64,000 bases of DNA. It comes from Oreohelix idahoensis (taxonomy: Eukaryota > Mollusca > Gastropoda > Stylommatophora > Oreohelicidae). Below the pieces are notes generated by a model. That model was not told the DNA's origin and searched no databases. It saw only the letters and a list, made by a program, of their open reading frames with translations. Shown here in pieces: positions 23,601-35,458 of this stretch. The stretch is from NCBI GenBank assembly GCA_024509875.1, contig JAMPIV010000595.1, forward strand, positions 208,501-272,500. The letters are read 5' to 3'. Within the stretch, counting starts at the first letter, position 1. Each line of letters starts with the position of its first letter. Made by a program: the position numbers and the translations under genes.

Positions 23601-24756
23601 CACTAAATACCCCAATTATAACCAACTTTCAGGTTGAACAGGGTAGACCAAGATGGAAAGAGAAGAGGCAACAATAAGCAGATGTTGAATGCCAGATCTC
23701 AACCCACCAACTCATCAAAACAACAAATATCAGCTTTCCCCAAATGAACATATTTCGACGAGAACTATTTACCCTGAAGCAGAAACAAATATCTGGCAAT
23801 TTCCATCTCGTATCTCTTTCAGCCAAAACTCGTAGAATGAAATAAAATTAACATCTCAATAATTACATCAGAGTTATGTCGTTATGACTTCTTCCTTTTC
23901 ACATGAAGCTAGACTTAGGAAAGACAGACAGACAGACAGACAGACAGACATCCAAAGAACTAGATGGCTTTAACATTTTGTTCACCTCAGCAGCTCGCCT
24001 GCAGGGAAAGGAATATAACACACCTGGAATTTGTTAACGAACTACTAGCTGGCTTTGACAGCAATTAAATCAGGGGCATTTGCATTGGTTGTATTACCTT
24101 CTGCTTTAGCAGCAGACTGGAAATTTTGTGTCTGATTAAATCCACGCCAGTGATGGCACGATGAGTTAGAACGAAAGAATTGGCAAGTGTCGTTATGAAT
24201 GATGGTTGTTACAGATGTATCTCAGTTCCTTCTGTAGATCTGTTTATATCTAAGAGTGCACGGGTGAGTTTTTGGAATGCAAAACGTCTTTTAAATCGGC
24301 CAATCTAAGTGTCTCGTGTAAGACAAATGAGACTTAGTTGTATGTATGTCGGCAACACTAATAAAACATTTGAAAAGCACCCCATTCATTTTGTGTTGTT
24401 GTTGTTGCCGTGAAGTGTATGGGGGAGAAACACGACCCGGGGGCGGGGGGGGGGGGGGGCTCTTGAGTGTTAGTTCTTGAGCCAAGTGTGTTGTTGTGAC
24501 TGGTGTGATCCTAAGATTTCTGTAACATTATCTACCAGTCAACCTCTTTGTCTTTCTCATACTCTAAAACTGGACCTTCTTCCGCTGTAGACACGTAGTT
24601 GTAACTGATTGTGATGTATAATGGAAATATAACCTACAGTGTCTAACAGTTTCGTGACCACGTAGCGTCTATGATTCGCTAGCAAAGCCATGCAACTTGC
24701 AGCCTGCGTTTACTCATTTTTAATCCACGCCTCTTTTTCCTGAGTCGTAAACAAAC
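23601..24756. other. Region with no recognised gene
   Basis: No supported coding sequence. It contains a GACA microsatellite at 23922-23950 and a G15 tract at 24445-24459. Confidence 0.55.
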
Positions 24757-24758
24757 TA

Positions 24759-25800
24759 TACTGTTCACAAAAAGAAACGCATAGCTATCCGAGGGCGCGT
24801 TTTTATGAGTTTGTAAGTAAAATTTGGTGCTAGGGTATATAAAAACCAGCCTCAAATGTTCTTTACAGTTCAAATGCACGTGTTGACCTGAATTGCGTTC
24901 GTTTTTGTAATCGTTACAACGCAGTGGTCAATAGTGTTTATGACGCAATTTTTGACCACAGCTCCTGTTGCGCGCACGTGAAAGCAACACAATTTGGGGT
25001 GAACACTATTCACTGACTACGCAACTGAAACCCTATAAAAGGATAACGCTACACAAAAAAAATTCAGTTCATTTTCAAGCAGACATTTATGGCGTCTCTA
25101 TCGATAAATTTAAGGAACATTGCTATTGGCCGACTGCATGCAGGAGAAAGTCAAAGTCAGGTTGCCAGGCATCTAAACGTGCATCAGAGTACCATCAGTC
25201 GACTTTGGCACCGGTTCCAAGCCACTGGCTCAGTTGAAGACCGGCATCGCAGTGGACGACCCAGAGTGACAACAGCAGCGGAGGATCACTTTATTCGGCT
25301 TCGTCACCTCAGAGACAGGTTTACAACAGCTTCCTCAACTGCCCAGTCATTGCCTGCAGGACGTCATGTGTCTGATCAAACTGTCCGGAATAGACTGCAT
25401 GACGCTGGACTTTGGGCACAACGACCTCACCGATGACCTGTCCTTACGCGCCGCCATCGCCAAAATCGACTTCTTTGGGCCAACCAGCATCGTCCCTGGG
25501 CAGCTGACAATCAATGAAGACGTGTCTGGTTTAGTGACGAATCTTTCTTTTTGTTGCAGCGTCATGATAGACGGCGTAGGGTCTACCGTAGGCAAAATGA
25601 ACGTTTTGCCCAAAATTGCATCGATGAAGCTCCGCCGCACGGTGGTGAAGGTGCAATGGTGTGGGGAATAATCAGTTACAACGGAAGGAGTCAATTGGTG
25701 CACATTGAAGGAGGCTTGAATGAGCAACGATACGTCAATGAAATTCTTCGACCCCATGTCCTTCCACTTTTGGCTGCGACTCCATTTTCATTCTTGTAGC
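24759..25800 (+). mobile_element. Tc1/mariner transposon, 3'-truncated
   Basis: It begins near 24759 next to a TA (CTGTTCACAAAAAGAAACGC as candidate terminal repeat), about 330 bp before the transposase start. The right end and right terminal repeat are missing; the transposase similarity stops at about 25795. Confidence 0.8.
25089..25800 (+). pseudogene. Tc1-type transposase, frameshifted and truncated
   Basis: ATG 25089. The first 115 codons hold the paired helix-turn-helix DNA-binding region (RLHAGESQSQVARHLNVHQSTISRL) and the GRPRVTT linker motif between the two subdomains, then RNRLHDAGLWAQRPHR. The frame then ends at 25436. Catalytic similarity continues in other frames: FSDES with the first catalytic Asp near 25532, RRRVYRRQNERFA, GAMVWGIISYNG and RYVNEILRPHVLP. 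The DNARPH segment with the second catalytic Asp and the final acidic residue are absent, so no active transposase could result. Confidence 0.85.
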
Positions 25801-26036
25801 AAACATTCTTCAATATGAATTGTCTCATAAATTTCAGGTCTCCAATTTTTGATGAACAAATGTACATTATATTCTTGTCTACTATAAGTCGAAGTCGAAA
25901 TACTAAATCGAGATTTTTACCCACCTGAGTAATAGGTCATACTGACTACCAAATATGTTCTTTATTCAGAACCTTGAAAACATATCCGTTGATTTAGAGA
26001 ATAAACGTGTCATAGGGCCAGGGGACGAGTTAGCCA

Positions 26037-26497
26037 TTATTCTCTTCACTAAAGTCTCCATGAAGCTACAAATACGTCGTGGTGAGAATTCTACTGCTAG
26101 GGGTTTGGGCGGTCCATATATCACAAACTGGTTTCTAAGACTGTTGGGGGAAGTTATTTTGATTTGTAAGTCTACCGGATATCCTTTGGGATAATCTGTT
26201 TCATTGGCGAAGCCACCAGTTAAGATGGATAGTCCACTAGTTATGTCGATGTCATATTTACGTCACAATTACTATACAAGTTACTATGATATCAAATGGT
26301 ATAACCTTTTATTCGAGGGTATATTTAATTCTGTTTAGAGATTTCAGGTCTCGTATTATTCCTGTAACTGTCTGGAAGGCTTTATTATTTAAATGTCAAT
26401 AAGAGGCTATGTGATAATGACGTCATCAATAACTTGTGTACTAAAATAATTTAAAGAATAATTGCTAACTTCTAATGTCTTCATCATTCCGGTTACA
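26037..26497 (-). repeat. LTR of a third Gypsy-type family (copy A), minus strand
   Basis: Matches 38941-39716 closely except for the SINE inserted there. On the minus strand it starts TGTAACCGG at 26497, like the TGTAACCG start of the 44-56 kb element's LTR. A hairpin like that next to the 3' LTRs of two other families lies 18 bases outside (26516-26542), so this is a 3' LTR. It is open for about 90 codons on the minus strand, but the differences between copies are not mainly silent. The low-coordinate end of the LTR is undefined. Confidence 0.65.
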
Positions 26498-26515
26498 TTC
26501 GTCCCCATGCTACCA

Positions 26516-26542
26516 AAAATGTATCTCAAAGAGAGACATTTT
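26516..26542 (-). promoter_or_regulatory. Hairpin next to 3' LTR (family C)
   Basis: On the plus strand: AAAATGT, A, TCTC, loop AAA, GAGA, G, ACATTTT. That is a 7-bp stem, one A.G mismatch, a 4-bp stem and a 3-base loop. The layout is identical to those at 45326 and 30069, with compensating base changes. Confidence 0.75.
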
Positions 26543-27459
26543 CCTAGCTCGATCAGTCTATCTAACAACCCAAAAAATTTGCAAATCTAGGAAAACAATG
26601 GTATAATCTCAATAGTACATAAGAAGTAATAAAAATATAGGTGATAGCATGAAAACGCACGGTTACTATGAGATGATTGTTGTAGTGAAAAACTCTAGAT
26701 ACACCTATATAAATTGGAACAAAACTGGAAAATTAGAACATAAATGTAAAGCCGAACGCAATAATATGAAAGAAAGAAGAATGGTGAAAGACCAGTGCTT
26801 TCCCAATAGCGAACGCCTGCGTTGTAGAACGCCATAATGGCTGAACAAGAGACCCCTTTTTTCTACTTTGTCTGCATAAACTACACGCGAATCACAGTCG
26901 GTTCTAAAAATAAAACTGGTACTGTATTTCTTAGAAGACCTTGATATGCAAACTGCATAATGACCTAGATACAAATACTACATTAATGAAATTATACACA
27001 CAAAGTTGACCTAAAAAGACAGACGGGCTAAGCAGAGACGAGAAAGGATAGACGGAGCGAAGCAATAATACTACGTCGTCTCGCGATTAAAAAGTGAACG
27101 CAGATCACACGCGAAACGCATGCAGGCCTGATTTTTTCAAATAAACAGTGATAAAAAACACTAACGATACGAGGTTAGGTTTTGAAAACAGGTTTAAAGT
27201 CTTATTGGGAAACCTGACATTCTACTGTTTTATGTCTAAGCTCCTGACACTAGTCTGACAGTACAAAAGACATCCCATAGTATGGAAGTGAACATGTGGT
27301 AACAGCAAATACACGACTATCATAGAAAAATACATATTTTGAACGAAGCCACTTAGCCCCATTAAACTTATATATTCTTGTACCTTAGGACTTGCTGACA
27401 AAGAATATGTTATGTGTTACGCAAATAGTCTATGAATTAACAAATTATAGCCAAAATAC
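26543..27459. other. Region with no recognised gene, possibly internal part of family C
   Basis: By the position of the hairpin and LTR, at least the left part should be the 3' noncoding internal sequence of the minus-strand family C element. No coding sequence is supported. Confidence 0.4.
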
Positions 27460-29115
27460 TATAGTGGGGTTGACTGACAGCACAAGATCATATCTGCTTA
27501 TTTTTTTATGGCATGTTTGGAAAACACTGCTTTGGGGGAATTGAGGCCGACAAGTTAGATACGATTTGATTGGCTGTGGTACAATGTAAGGCGAAACCTT
27601 ATTGGTCTAACTGCAAATACAAATATTGTTGTTAAGGGCAACGTATAGGATGGATAGTTTTTTTCAAAGGCTCATGTAAACATGGCCTGATTGGTTAGAA
27701 TGTTAGATATGGTCAAATAGAAGCGTCAGTTCACGGCCATTTTTTGAAAATAAATCCTGTGAAAATCAAGTGCGTTGAGAACAGGCTAAGAATTTTCTAA
27801 TAAAGGAAAAGCCTGGACAGAGGCAGATCGAAATTGTGCCAGAATTCATCGCCAGTCAACGTTACTTGTTTAATATTTCCTTGAATTGTGGTAAGCTAGA
27901 CATGTTTAATATATATTTTATATGAAAATTGAATGTGAAATGATAAATTATGTCTGTATGTGTGTGGTTCAGTAGCAAACATGAGGCAAAGCCTAGATAT
28001 TGCTCCACCTTGTAAAGATTGTCAGAGAGGAGTATAACTGCCTATACAGATAGATATATTGGATTGCCATATGTAACATGACACCTATCCTATTGTATAG
28101 AAGGGATTAACGCTGGAATTGCAGAGGCGTTGTAACCATTAGGGAGAGGAATACTGGTGTATATTGTCACATGAAAAGCTAGCAGTTGGCCTACAGCTCT
28201 GAACTTTATGTTTGTACTGTCTTGTACGTCAGTGTGGAAATATATTATATATTAGTTATGAAGAAGGAGGCACAACCTTCTTATTTCAGGGACCGTGGTA
28301 ATGATGTTAATATAGCAGCACATGGTATGAGCCTCGCTTGATCCAGAACTCTGGCAGCAGACTCCTTGCCCAAGATATCAGCCATTGTGGGTTCATTTTA
28401 GCAAACTGAGAAGCAAGCGAGCAGAGGATACAGTTTTCCTGCAGCCGCTATATGAGCTGAGAATGTTTCAGCACGAGCAGCTCACCCTTGTATAACCCAC
28501 CTCAATTGAACTTACATAAATAGTCCAAGAGGGACAGTAATTGTTTTAAAAAGTGAAAGAATCTGTGAATCCTTTAATATTATTTCCACCAGTAACAAAC
28601 ACATGAAGTCGTGATGACAACCAACAACCTAGCTCAAACAGCCAGTATTGCCTCATAATACTACCTCACAACATTACACTCATATTATAATAATATTATA
28701 TGTCGGGACAAAGATCCTTTGTATAAAACTTTGTACATAAACATTGTGTTTACATTTGATTGTGATTCCTGATTCACTGTGTAGTAGGATCAGGATATCT
28801 ATTTATTGAAAAAATTCAATACATTTGTTAAAATTTAACCCTTGACTTAATAAGATAATCTTTAGAGTGTTAGTTGTTTGTGACTGTCATATTGTTGTCA
28901 ATTTGTTGAGGATCTTAACTTAGGTGTTTATCTGTCTGTTGGTTGTTTTGAATTACACTACATCACTATCATAACCCTAGACATTCAACGTAGTCATCAC
29001 TAAATTCAAGAATAAGTCTGATTGAGGTCTAAATGTGGTAGCAAGTAAGGTCATCTGTAACACACCAAACTTATTAGATACAGATACCTTCACAGCTGAT
29101 CTCAGTCAGTACACT
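27460..29115 (+). repeat. Divergent Gmr1-like solo LTR (about 1.66 kb)
   Basis: The end (about 28955-29115) aligns with the Gmr1-like LTR end: ATCATAACCCTAGACA, then GTAGTC, GTGGTAGCAAG and CCTTCACAGCTG, in the same order. The start TATAGTGGGGTTGACTGACAG resembles TGTAGTGAAATTGACAGAG. The length is close to the 1,863-bp LTR. No internal coding region adjoins it, so it is probably a solo LTR of an older related family. Confidence 0.6.
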
Positions 29116-29295
29116 AAGTCCCCTATAACTATATTTACCTATCCCAACTTACCACAAATGTATGCATAGAAGTCAATCAAACGAAGATGTCCAAAAGGTG
29201 GGAGCACAAAGTTACAAACATCAAAATGTCCAAAACAATTGAAGTGAACAAAACATAATTACTAATCATCGAAACGTGTATGTGGGGGAAAGAGG

Positions 29296-30053
29296 TGTGG
29301 CCGGGGGAGTGGACGGGAACGGCAACAAATCAAGTTAGATGTGACCGGGCTTGGTCACGGTGACAAATCACGTCTAGTGTGACAGGGTGAGAATGGGGTG
29401 GAATCTTTTATCAATGTTCATCTGTTGTTTTACTGGCGACTGCCAGAGATGGTGATTACAGAATAGGAACATAACTCAGGTGGTTCTTTTGGAGACTCGT
29501 AACTGTGTTTATGTTTTAGGCTGCATGATCGTCGAAAATATGGTAACATTCTTTTCTCTATTACCTGATGTAAACAAACGACACTTCCTACTGACGTTCA
29601 GGAAATAAGTTCAAGCTGGATTAAATATGAATGAACACCTTTATTAAGTGTCTGCACACTCTGACAACTTCATAATAGTTCATAAATACATGTGCTTCTG
29701 TGGTATACAAACCAGTCATCCCAAGAAATAACACACAGCCATCGAACTTACAAGATGGTCCAAAACCCCAAAATCACTGCCTCGCTCGTCTCGTGCCTAA
29801 AACCAACTCACTTAACCCCCTTCTCTCAAACCATCACTTCCGTCCTAGCTACTGAGCAATTCTACCCCAAGTTCGATGACGTCATTCCTGAACACTTTAA
29901 TTAAATCACTCATAGGATATGTGACTAGTGTTATTACGCTAACTATACACGCTCAAATACTTAGTGTTTAATCTTGCTAAGTATTCTTACCCTAACTATA
30001 ATTAAGTGGCAGCACCTTAGTGTTAATCCGACGTAACAGTCCGTACTGTCACA
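29296..30053 (-). repeat. LTR 1 (outer 3' LTR)
   Basis: 758 bp. It differs from LTR 2 at one noted site (about 29470). On the plus strand the left flank is genomic and carries no primer site, so this is the outer 3' LTR. Confidence 0.93.
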
Positions 30054-30068
30054 TACGCCCGGGGCCAC

Positions 30069-30097
30069 TAAAGTGTATCCCGTAGGGAGACACTTTA
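30069..30097 (-). promoter_or_regulatory. Hairpin next to 3' LTR, unit 1
   Basis: On the plus strand: TAAAGTGT, A, TCCC, loop GTA, GGGA, G, ACACTTTA. An 8-bp stem, A.G mismatch, 4-bp stem and 3-base loop, 15 bases from the LTR. Confidence 0.85.
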
Positions 30098-31573
30098 TTC
30101 CCTAGAAAAAAAATTTACTAACTCTAAAACAAAATTATTGGGATTCATGTATCCCACCATAAATCATGTCTGAAGGACTACAATAAACAATAGATGGGAA
30201 TGATGGATGAAATAACACCATTAACATTTCACCAAAAAAAAATCGATCATGAAGGGGTAGGGACTGATGGACATAACATAAACGAGGGACACATGAAAAA
30301 AAAAAAAAAAAAACTATGGAGGTTATGGTAGCTACAAATAGTACTGATAAGTGGCAAAAAAAATATATGGGCAAAATAGAACAGTAACTAACATTCATTA
30401 ACGAACTTACAAAACGCTTTATGGGTTGATAGTCATCAATATCTCTCACACTTGTGCGAATCATAAAACATAAAATAACATGACAAGCGAGTTAACGTCG
30501 CAAGGAAAAAGAACTGGCAAAAAAAAATATGGCGGGTGCACATAAAATATAGCGGATGCCCAAAAGGGCTGTCACCCTACACTTCACTGAAGTGGGTGAT
30601 GAAAAAAACATATGAATGGAGGAAATGGAAATAGAACCATACAACTTGGTTGCAAAGTATGGGCAAAATGGGTAAGTCTCATTAAAAAAATGACTGCCGG
30701 TGTAACAATAACCGGAAATAATGAATGGAATGGAAACATGGTAATCAATGGACAATGGTATAAAATATATAAATGGGCAAATAGTTAAATCACATGTATG
30801 AGTGTCGGTGTAACAATAACTGAAAATGCAAACAATCATAATGCAATATGGTGTCATCATCATAATAAATCGTGAATGATGCCAGCATTAGTGGCGGGTG
30901 AAGATGTACATTAGTTAATCACTTTTATTTGGTACAACAGAACGATGTAAACCTTAAAATATTCTGGGCAAAATCTTACGTCAGAAACATGGCAACAAGA
31001 AAAACAAAAAAAAAAAAAAAAACAAAAAAAAAAAAAAATCATAGGGGCATACAAGATGGTCAAATATTACATCAGTCAAAATAATGTGACATAATGACGC
31101 TAACGCGTGTAAAAGGGAAATACATCAACTACAATACATCAGGACTGTAGAGATCTTCTGAGTTGGTGGATCTCCATCAGCAGTGGTCGAAAGGATGTCG
31201 TGAGGGAACTGTTCATGTACTGGTAGATTCGACAATGTCTTTCTTGAGGACGAAAATGTAACAGCTCTCCATAAATAACGATCATTGGACTTTCCTATCT
31301 GAACTGGAAATGTGCGTAAAGTGTGTAACCCAGATGTTCAAGGATGCGTAACGATTGGTCTTCACGGTAGCATCAGGATCAAGCAATTCAGCAGGAGGGT
31401 ATTGTGTAGGAGACCTGCATCGGAAGACACGAGAAGCAGGGTCGACTTCATGCTAAAAATAATAGCAGGGCAGGAAATGTCAACCTGACCGGAGACGGCA
31501 TCTGGAGGTAAGTGCAGTTCAATTTGTAAACATCTTTGTAAAAAATGTTCATTGTTTCCAATCTTTCAATGGC
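30098..31573 (-). other. Internal noncoding region, unit 1
   Basis: About 1.5 kb between the end of the proline-rich ORF and the 3' LTR, with A-runs and no credible gene. Minus-strand frames of about 110-120 codons here are rich in Phe, Cys and Tyr and lack any domain pattern. The unit 2 counterpart is 33935-35391. Confidence 0.7.
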
Positions 31574-33055
31574 TTACAATAACAGGCGAGGATCGTACTG
31601 TGTAGGTTGGGATGTAGGAACAATGGCATGGACTACGGGAGCGACGAAAACGCAACGGGAGGGTCGGGGTGGAAGCTGTGGACTGGTATGAGGATAACGG
31701 AGGGGAACACGCAATCTACGGGACGGAGGTGTGACAGGGGGAGGGAGAGGCGGAGGAGAGGGACTACGGTAAGGAGAATGAACAGAACCACGGGAGCGAC
31801 GAAAACGGGTTCGTACATGGGCGGCCCGCTGGTGAAGGTGCTTAGGAAAGGGAACAGCATCGTAAATGAATTTTAGATGACGACGTCTAAAGAGAAAACG
31901 AGCTGAGGGAAGAGGAACATCAGGTCCAATATCAAAAGAAGAATAATCGGGGGGAAGAGTCAAGATCAGAGGAAGGGGGAGAAAAATAACCGGAGGGAGG
32001 TGGAGGAAAATAACCATAAGGAGGAAGAGAAGGTTCAACATCTGAAGAGTCAGACTGATGTTCTGTATCAAAGTCGGAGGGAGGCGGAGGAAAATAACCA
32101 TAAGGAGAAAGAGAAGGTTCAACATCTGAAGAGTCAGTCTCATGTTCTGTATCAAGGTCGGAGGGAGGCGGAGGAAAATAACCATAAGGAGAAAGAGAAG
32201 ATTCAACATCTGAAGAGTCAGACTCATGTTCTGTATCAAGGTCGGAGGGAGGCGGAGGAAAATAACCATAAGGAGGAAGAGAAGGTTCAAAATCTGAAAA
32301 GTCAGACTCAGGTTCTGTATCAAGGTCGGAGGGAGGCGGAGGAAAATAACCAGGGGGAGGAAAAGCGGGGTCAGAAGAGAGATGAACAGAGGGAGGAAAA
32401 GCGGGGTCTGAAAGGAGGTGAACAGAGGGAGGAAAAGTGGGGTCTGAAGAGAGGTGAACAGAGGGAGGAAAAGCGGGGTCAGAAGAGAGGTGAACAGGGG
32501 GAGGAAGAGCGGGGTCAGAAGAGAGGTGAACAGGGGAGGAAAAGTGGGATCAGAAGAGAGGTGAACAGGGGGAGGAAAAGCGGGATCAGAAGAGAGGTGA
32601 ACAGGGGGAGTAAGGGAGGTATGGACAGGAGTTGTGGCAGTAATAGGAGGTACAATAATATCATGCTGAGGCGAAGCATGAAAGAGGCCTGGAGTAACGG
32701 AGGGTAACTCAGCTAAACGAGCGTCACGGGAGTGGATACGTGAGTACAGCTCAGGTGGAGGGATATGAACCTCAGCGGTGGAACAGGAATGATAACGTCT
32801 GTTAAAGGTTTCTCTCCACTGTGTTACTGGCTTTATATATGCTCTTAGTCCATTTTCTGTCGTTATCATACATCTTTGTTTGTCACTCGTAACATTATTT
32901 ATTTCAATTATCTTTCCTTGTTTTATTATATTGATAACGTTTCTCACTGAAATGCGACAGTGTCTTTTATTGAGACTGTTCCAGTGTGCCCTTCCAGCAG
33001 CTGTTTGTTGCTGTGACAATTGTTGTTGAAGCAGGTGGTTTTTCTTTTGCAACAA
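31574..33055 (-). CDS. Proline-rich repeat protein of non-autonomous element, unit 1
   Basis: A 493-codon open frame with no ATG at its start; the first in-frame ATG is about 60 codons in. The N-terminus is Gln-rich (LLQQQLSQQQ), recalling the Gln-rich Gag start of the 44-56 kb element. A region with no family call follows, then seven 12-residue repeats around PPVHLSSDPAFP (36 bp) and four 28-residue repeats around YGYFPPPPSD and DSSDV (84 bp). A one-base loss in a G run near 32533 shifts this copy out of the acidic repeat frame midway, but the other frame also stays open. The C-terminus is Arg/Pro-rich and ends TQYDPRLLL, matching TQYDARL near the end of the autonomous element's tail protein. 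Function unknown. Confidence 0.6.
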   Translation of the reverse strand: MLQKKNHLLQQQLSQQQTAAGRAHWNSLNKRHCRISVRNVINIIKQGKIIEINNVTSDKQRCMITTENGLRAYIKPVTQWRETFNRRYHSCSTAEVHIPPPELYSRIHSRDARLAELPSVTPGLFHASPQHDIIVPPITATTPVHTSLTPPVHLSSDPAFPPPVHLSSDPTFPPLFTSLLTPLFLPLFTSLLTPLFLPLFTSLQTPLFLPLFTSFQTPLFLPLFISLLTPLFLPLVIFLRLPPTLIQNLSLTFQILNLLFLLMVIFLRLPPTLIQNMSLTLQMLNLLFLLMVIFLRLPPTLIQNMRLTLQMLNLLFLLMVIFLRLPPTLIQNISLTLQMLNLLFLLMVIFLHLPPVIFLPLPLILTLPPDYSSFDIGPDVPLPSARFLFRRRHLKFIYDAVPFPKHLHQRAAHVRTRFRRSRGSVHSPYRSPSPPPLPPPVTPPSRRLRVPLRYPHTSPQLPPRPSRCVFVAPVVHAIVPTSQPTQYDPRLLL

Positions 33056-33105
33056 AAATACTTGATGCTCTAGCTGTTGAATCCATCATAAAAAAACAGT
33101 TACGA

Positions 33106-33122
33106 GCTGGTCACGGGCACCA
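33106..33122 (-). promoter_or_regulatory. Primer binding site, tRNA-His-like, unit 1
   Basis: The minus strand reads TGGTGCCCGTGACCAGC, starting 10 bases after the LTR end. It equals the complement of a eukaryotic tRNA-His 3' end (TGGTGCCGTGACC) plus one C. Confidence 0.7.
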
Positions 33123-33132
33123 AATCAAGTTA

Positions 33133-33890
33133 TGTGGCCGGGGGAGTGGACGGGAACGGCAACAAATCAAGTTAGATGTGACCGGGCTTGGTCACGGTGA
33201 CAAATCACGTCTAGTGTGACAGGGTGAGAATGGGGTGGAATCTTTTATCAATGTTCATCTGTTGTTTTACTGGCGACTGCCAGAGATGGTGATTACAGAA
33301 TAGGAACATAACCCAGGTGGTTCTTTTGGAGACTCGTAACTGTGTTTATGTTTTAGGCTGCATGATCGTCGAAAATATGGTAACATTCTTTTCTCTATTA
33401 CCTGATGTAAACAAACGACACTTCCTACTGACGTTCAGGAAATAAGTTCAAGCTGGATTAAATATGAATGAACACCTTTATTAAGTGTCTGCACACTCTG
33501 ACAACTTCATAATAGTTCATAAATACATGTGCTTCTGTGGTATACAAACCAGTCATCCCAAGAAATAACACACAGCCATCGAACTTACAAGATGGTCCAA
33601 AACCCCAAAATCACTGCCTCGCTCGTCTCGTGCCTAAAACCAACTCACTTAACCCCCTTCTCTCAAACCATCACTTCCGTCCTAGCTACTGAGCAATTCT
33701 ACCCCAAGTTCGATGACGTCATTCCTGAACACTTTAATTAAATCACTCATAGGATATGTGACTAGTGTTATTACGCTAACTATACACGCTCAAATACTTA
33801 GTGTTTAATCTTGCTAAGTATTCTTACCCTAACTATAATTAAGTGGCAGCACCTTAGTGTTAATCCGACGTAACAGTCCGTACTGTCACA
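33133..33890 (-). repeat. LTR 2 (middle, shared)
   Basis: 758 bp, between the two internal regions; it serves as 5' LTR of unit 1 and 3' LTR of unit 2. Confidence 0.93.
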
Positions 33891-33905
33891 TACGCCCGGG
33901 GCCAC

Positions 33906-33934
33906 TAAAGTGTATCCCGTAGGGAGACACTTTA
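33906..33934 (-). promoter_or_regulatory. Hairpin next to 3' LTR, unit 2
   Basis: Identical to 30069-30097. Confidence 0.85.
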
Positions 33935-35458
33935 TTCCCTAGAAAAAAAATTTACTAACTCTAAAACAAAATTATTGGGATTCATGTATCCCACCATAAA
34001 TCATGTCTGAAGGACTACAATAAACAATAGATGGGAATGATGGATGAAATAACACCATTAACATTTCACCAAAAAAAATCGATCATGAAGGGGTAGGGAC
34101 TAATGGACATAACATAAACGAGGGACACATGAAAAAAAAAACAAAAAAAAAACTATGGAGGTTATGGTAGCTACAAATAGTACTGATAAGTGGCAAAAAA
34201 AATATATGGGCAAAATAGAACAGTAACTAACATTCATTAACGAACTTACAAAACGCTTTATGGTTTGATAGTCATCAATATCTCTCACACTTGTGCGAAT
34301 CATAAAACATAAAATAACATGACAAGCGAGTTAACGTCGCAATGAAAAAGAACTGGCAAAAAAAAATATGGCGTGTGCACATAAAATATAGCGGATGCCC
34401 AAAAGGGCTGTCACCCTACACTTCACTGAAGTGGGTGATGAAAAAAACATATGAATGGAGGAAATGGAAATAGAACCATACAACTTGGTTGCAAAGTATG
34501 GGCAAAATGGGTAAGTCTCATTAAAAAAATGACTGCCGGTGTAACAATAACCGGAAATAATGAATGGAATGGAAACATGGTAATCAATGGACAATGGTAT
34601 AAAATATATAAATGGGCAAATAGTTAAATCACATGTATGAGTGTCGGTGTAACAATAACTGAAAATGCAAACAATCATAATGCAATATGGTGTCATCATC
34701 ATAATAAATCGTGAATGATGCCAGCATTAGTGGCGGGTGAAGATGTACATTAGTTAATCACTTTTATTTGGTACAACAGAACGATGTAAACCTTAAAATA
34801 TTCTGGGCAAAATCTTACGTCAGAAACATGGCAACAAGAAAAACAAAAAAAAAAAAAAAAAAAAATCATAGGGGCATACAAGATGGTCAAATATTACATC
34901 AGTCAAAATAATGTGACATAATGACGCTAACGCGTGTAAAAGGGAAATACATCAACTACAATACATCAGGACTGTAGAGATCTTCTGAGTTGGTGGATCT
35001 CCATCAGCAGTGGTCGAAAGGATGTCGTGAGGGAACTGTTCATGTACTGGTAGATTCGACAATGTCTTTCTTGAGGACGAAAATGTAACAGCTCTCCATA
35101 AATAACGATCATTGGACTTTCCTATCTGAACTGGAAATGTGCGTAAAGTGTGTAACCCAGATGTTCAAGGATGCGTAACGATTGGTCTTCACGGTAGCAT
35201 CAGGATCAAGCAATTCAGCAGGAGGGTATTGTGTAGGAGACCTGCATCGGAAGACACGAGAAGCAGGGTCGACTTCATGCTAAAAATAATAGCAGGGCAG
35301 GAAATGTCAACCTGACCGGAGACGGCATCTGGAGGTAAGTGCAATTCAATTTGTAAACATCTTTGTAAAAATGTTCATTGTTTCCAATCTTTCAATGGCT
35401 TACAATAACAGGCGAGGATCGTACTGTGTAGGTTGGGATGTAGGAACAATGGCATGGA

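Noticed and set aside
30135..30863. Minus-strand frames of 109 and 123 codons in the non-autonomous element (and copies at 34.1-34.7 kb)
   Set aside because: No domain pattern, composition follows the AT-rich DNA, and the first changes length with A-run differences between copies.
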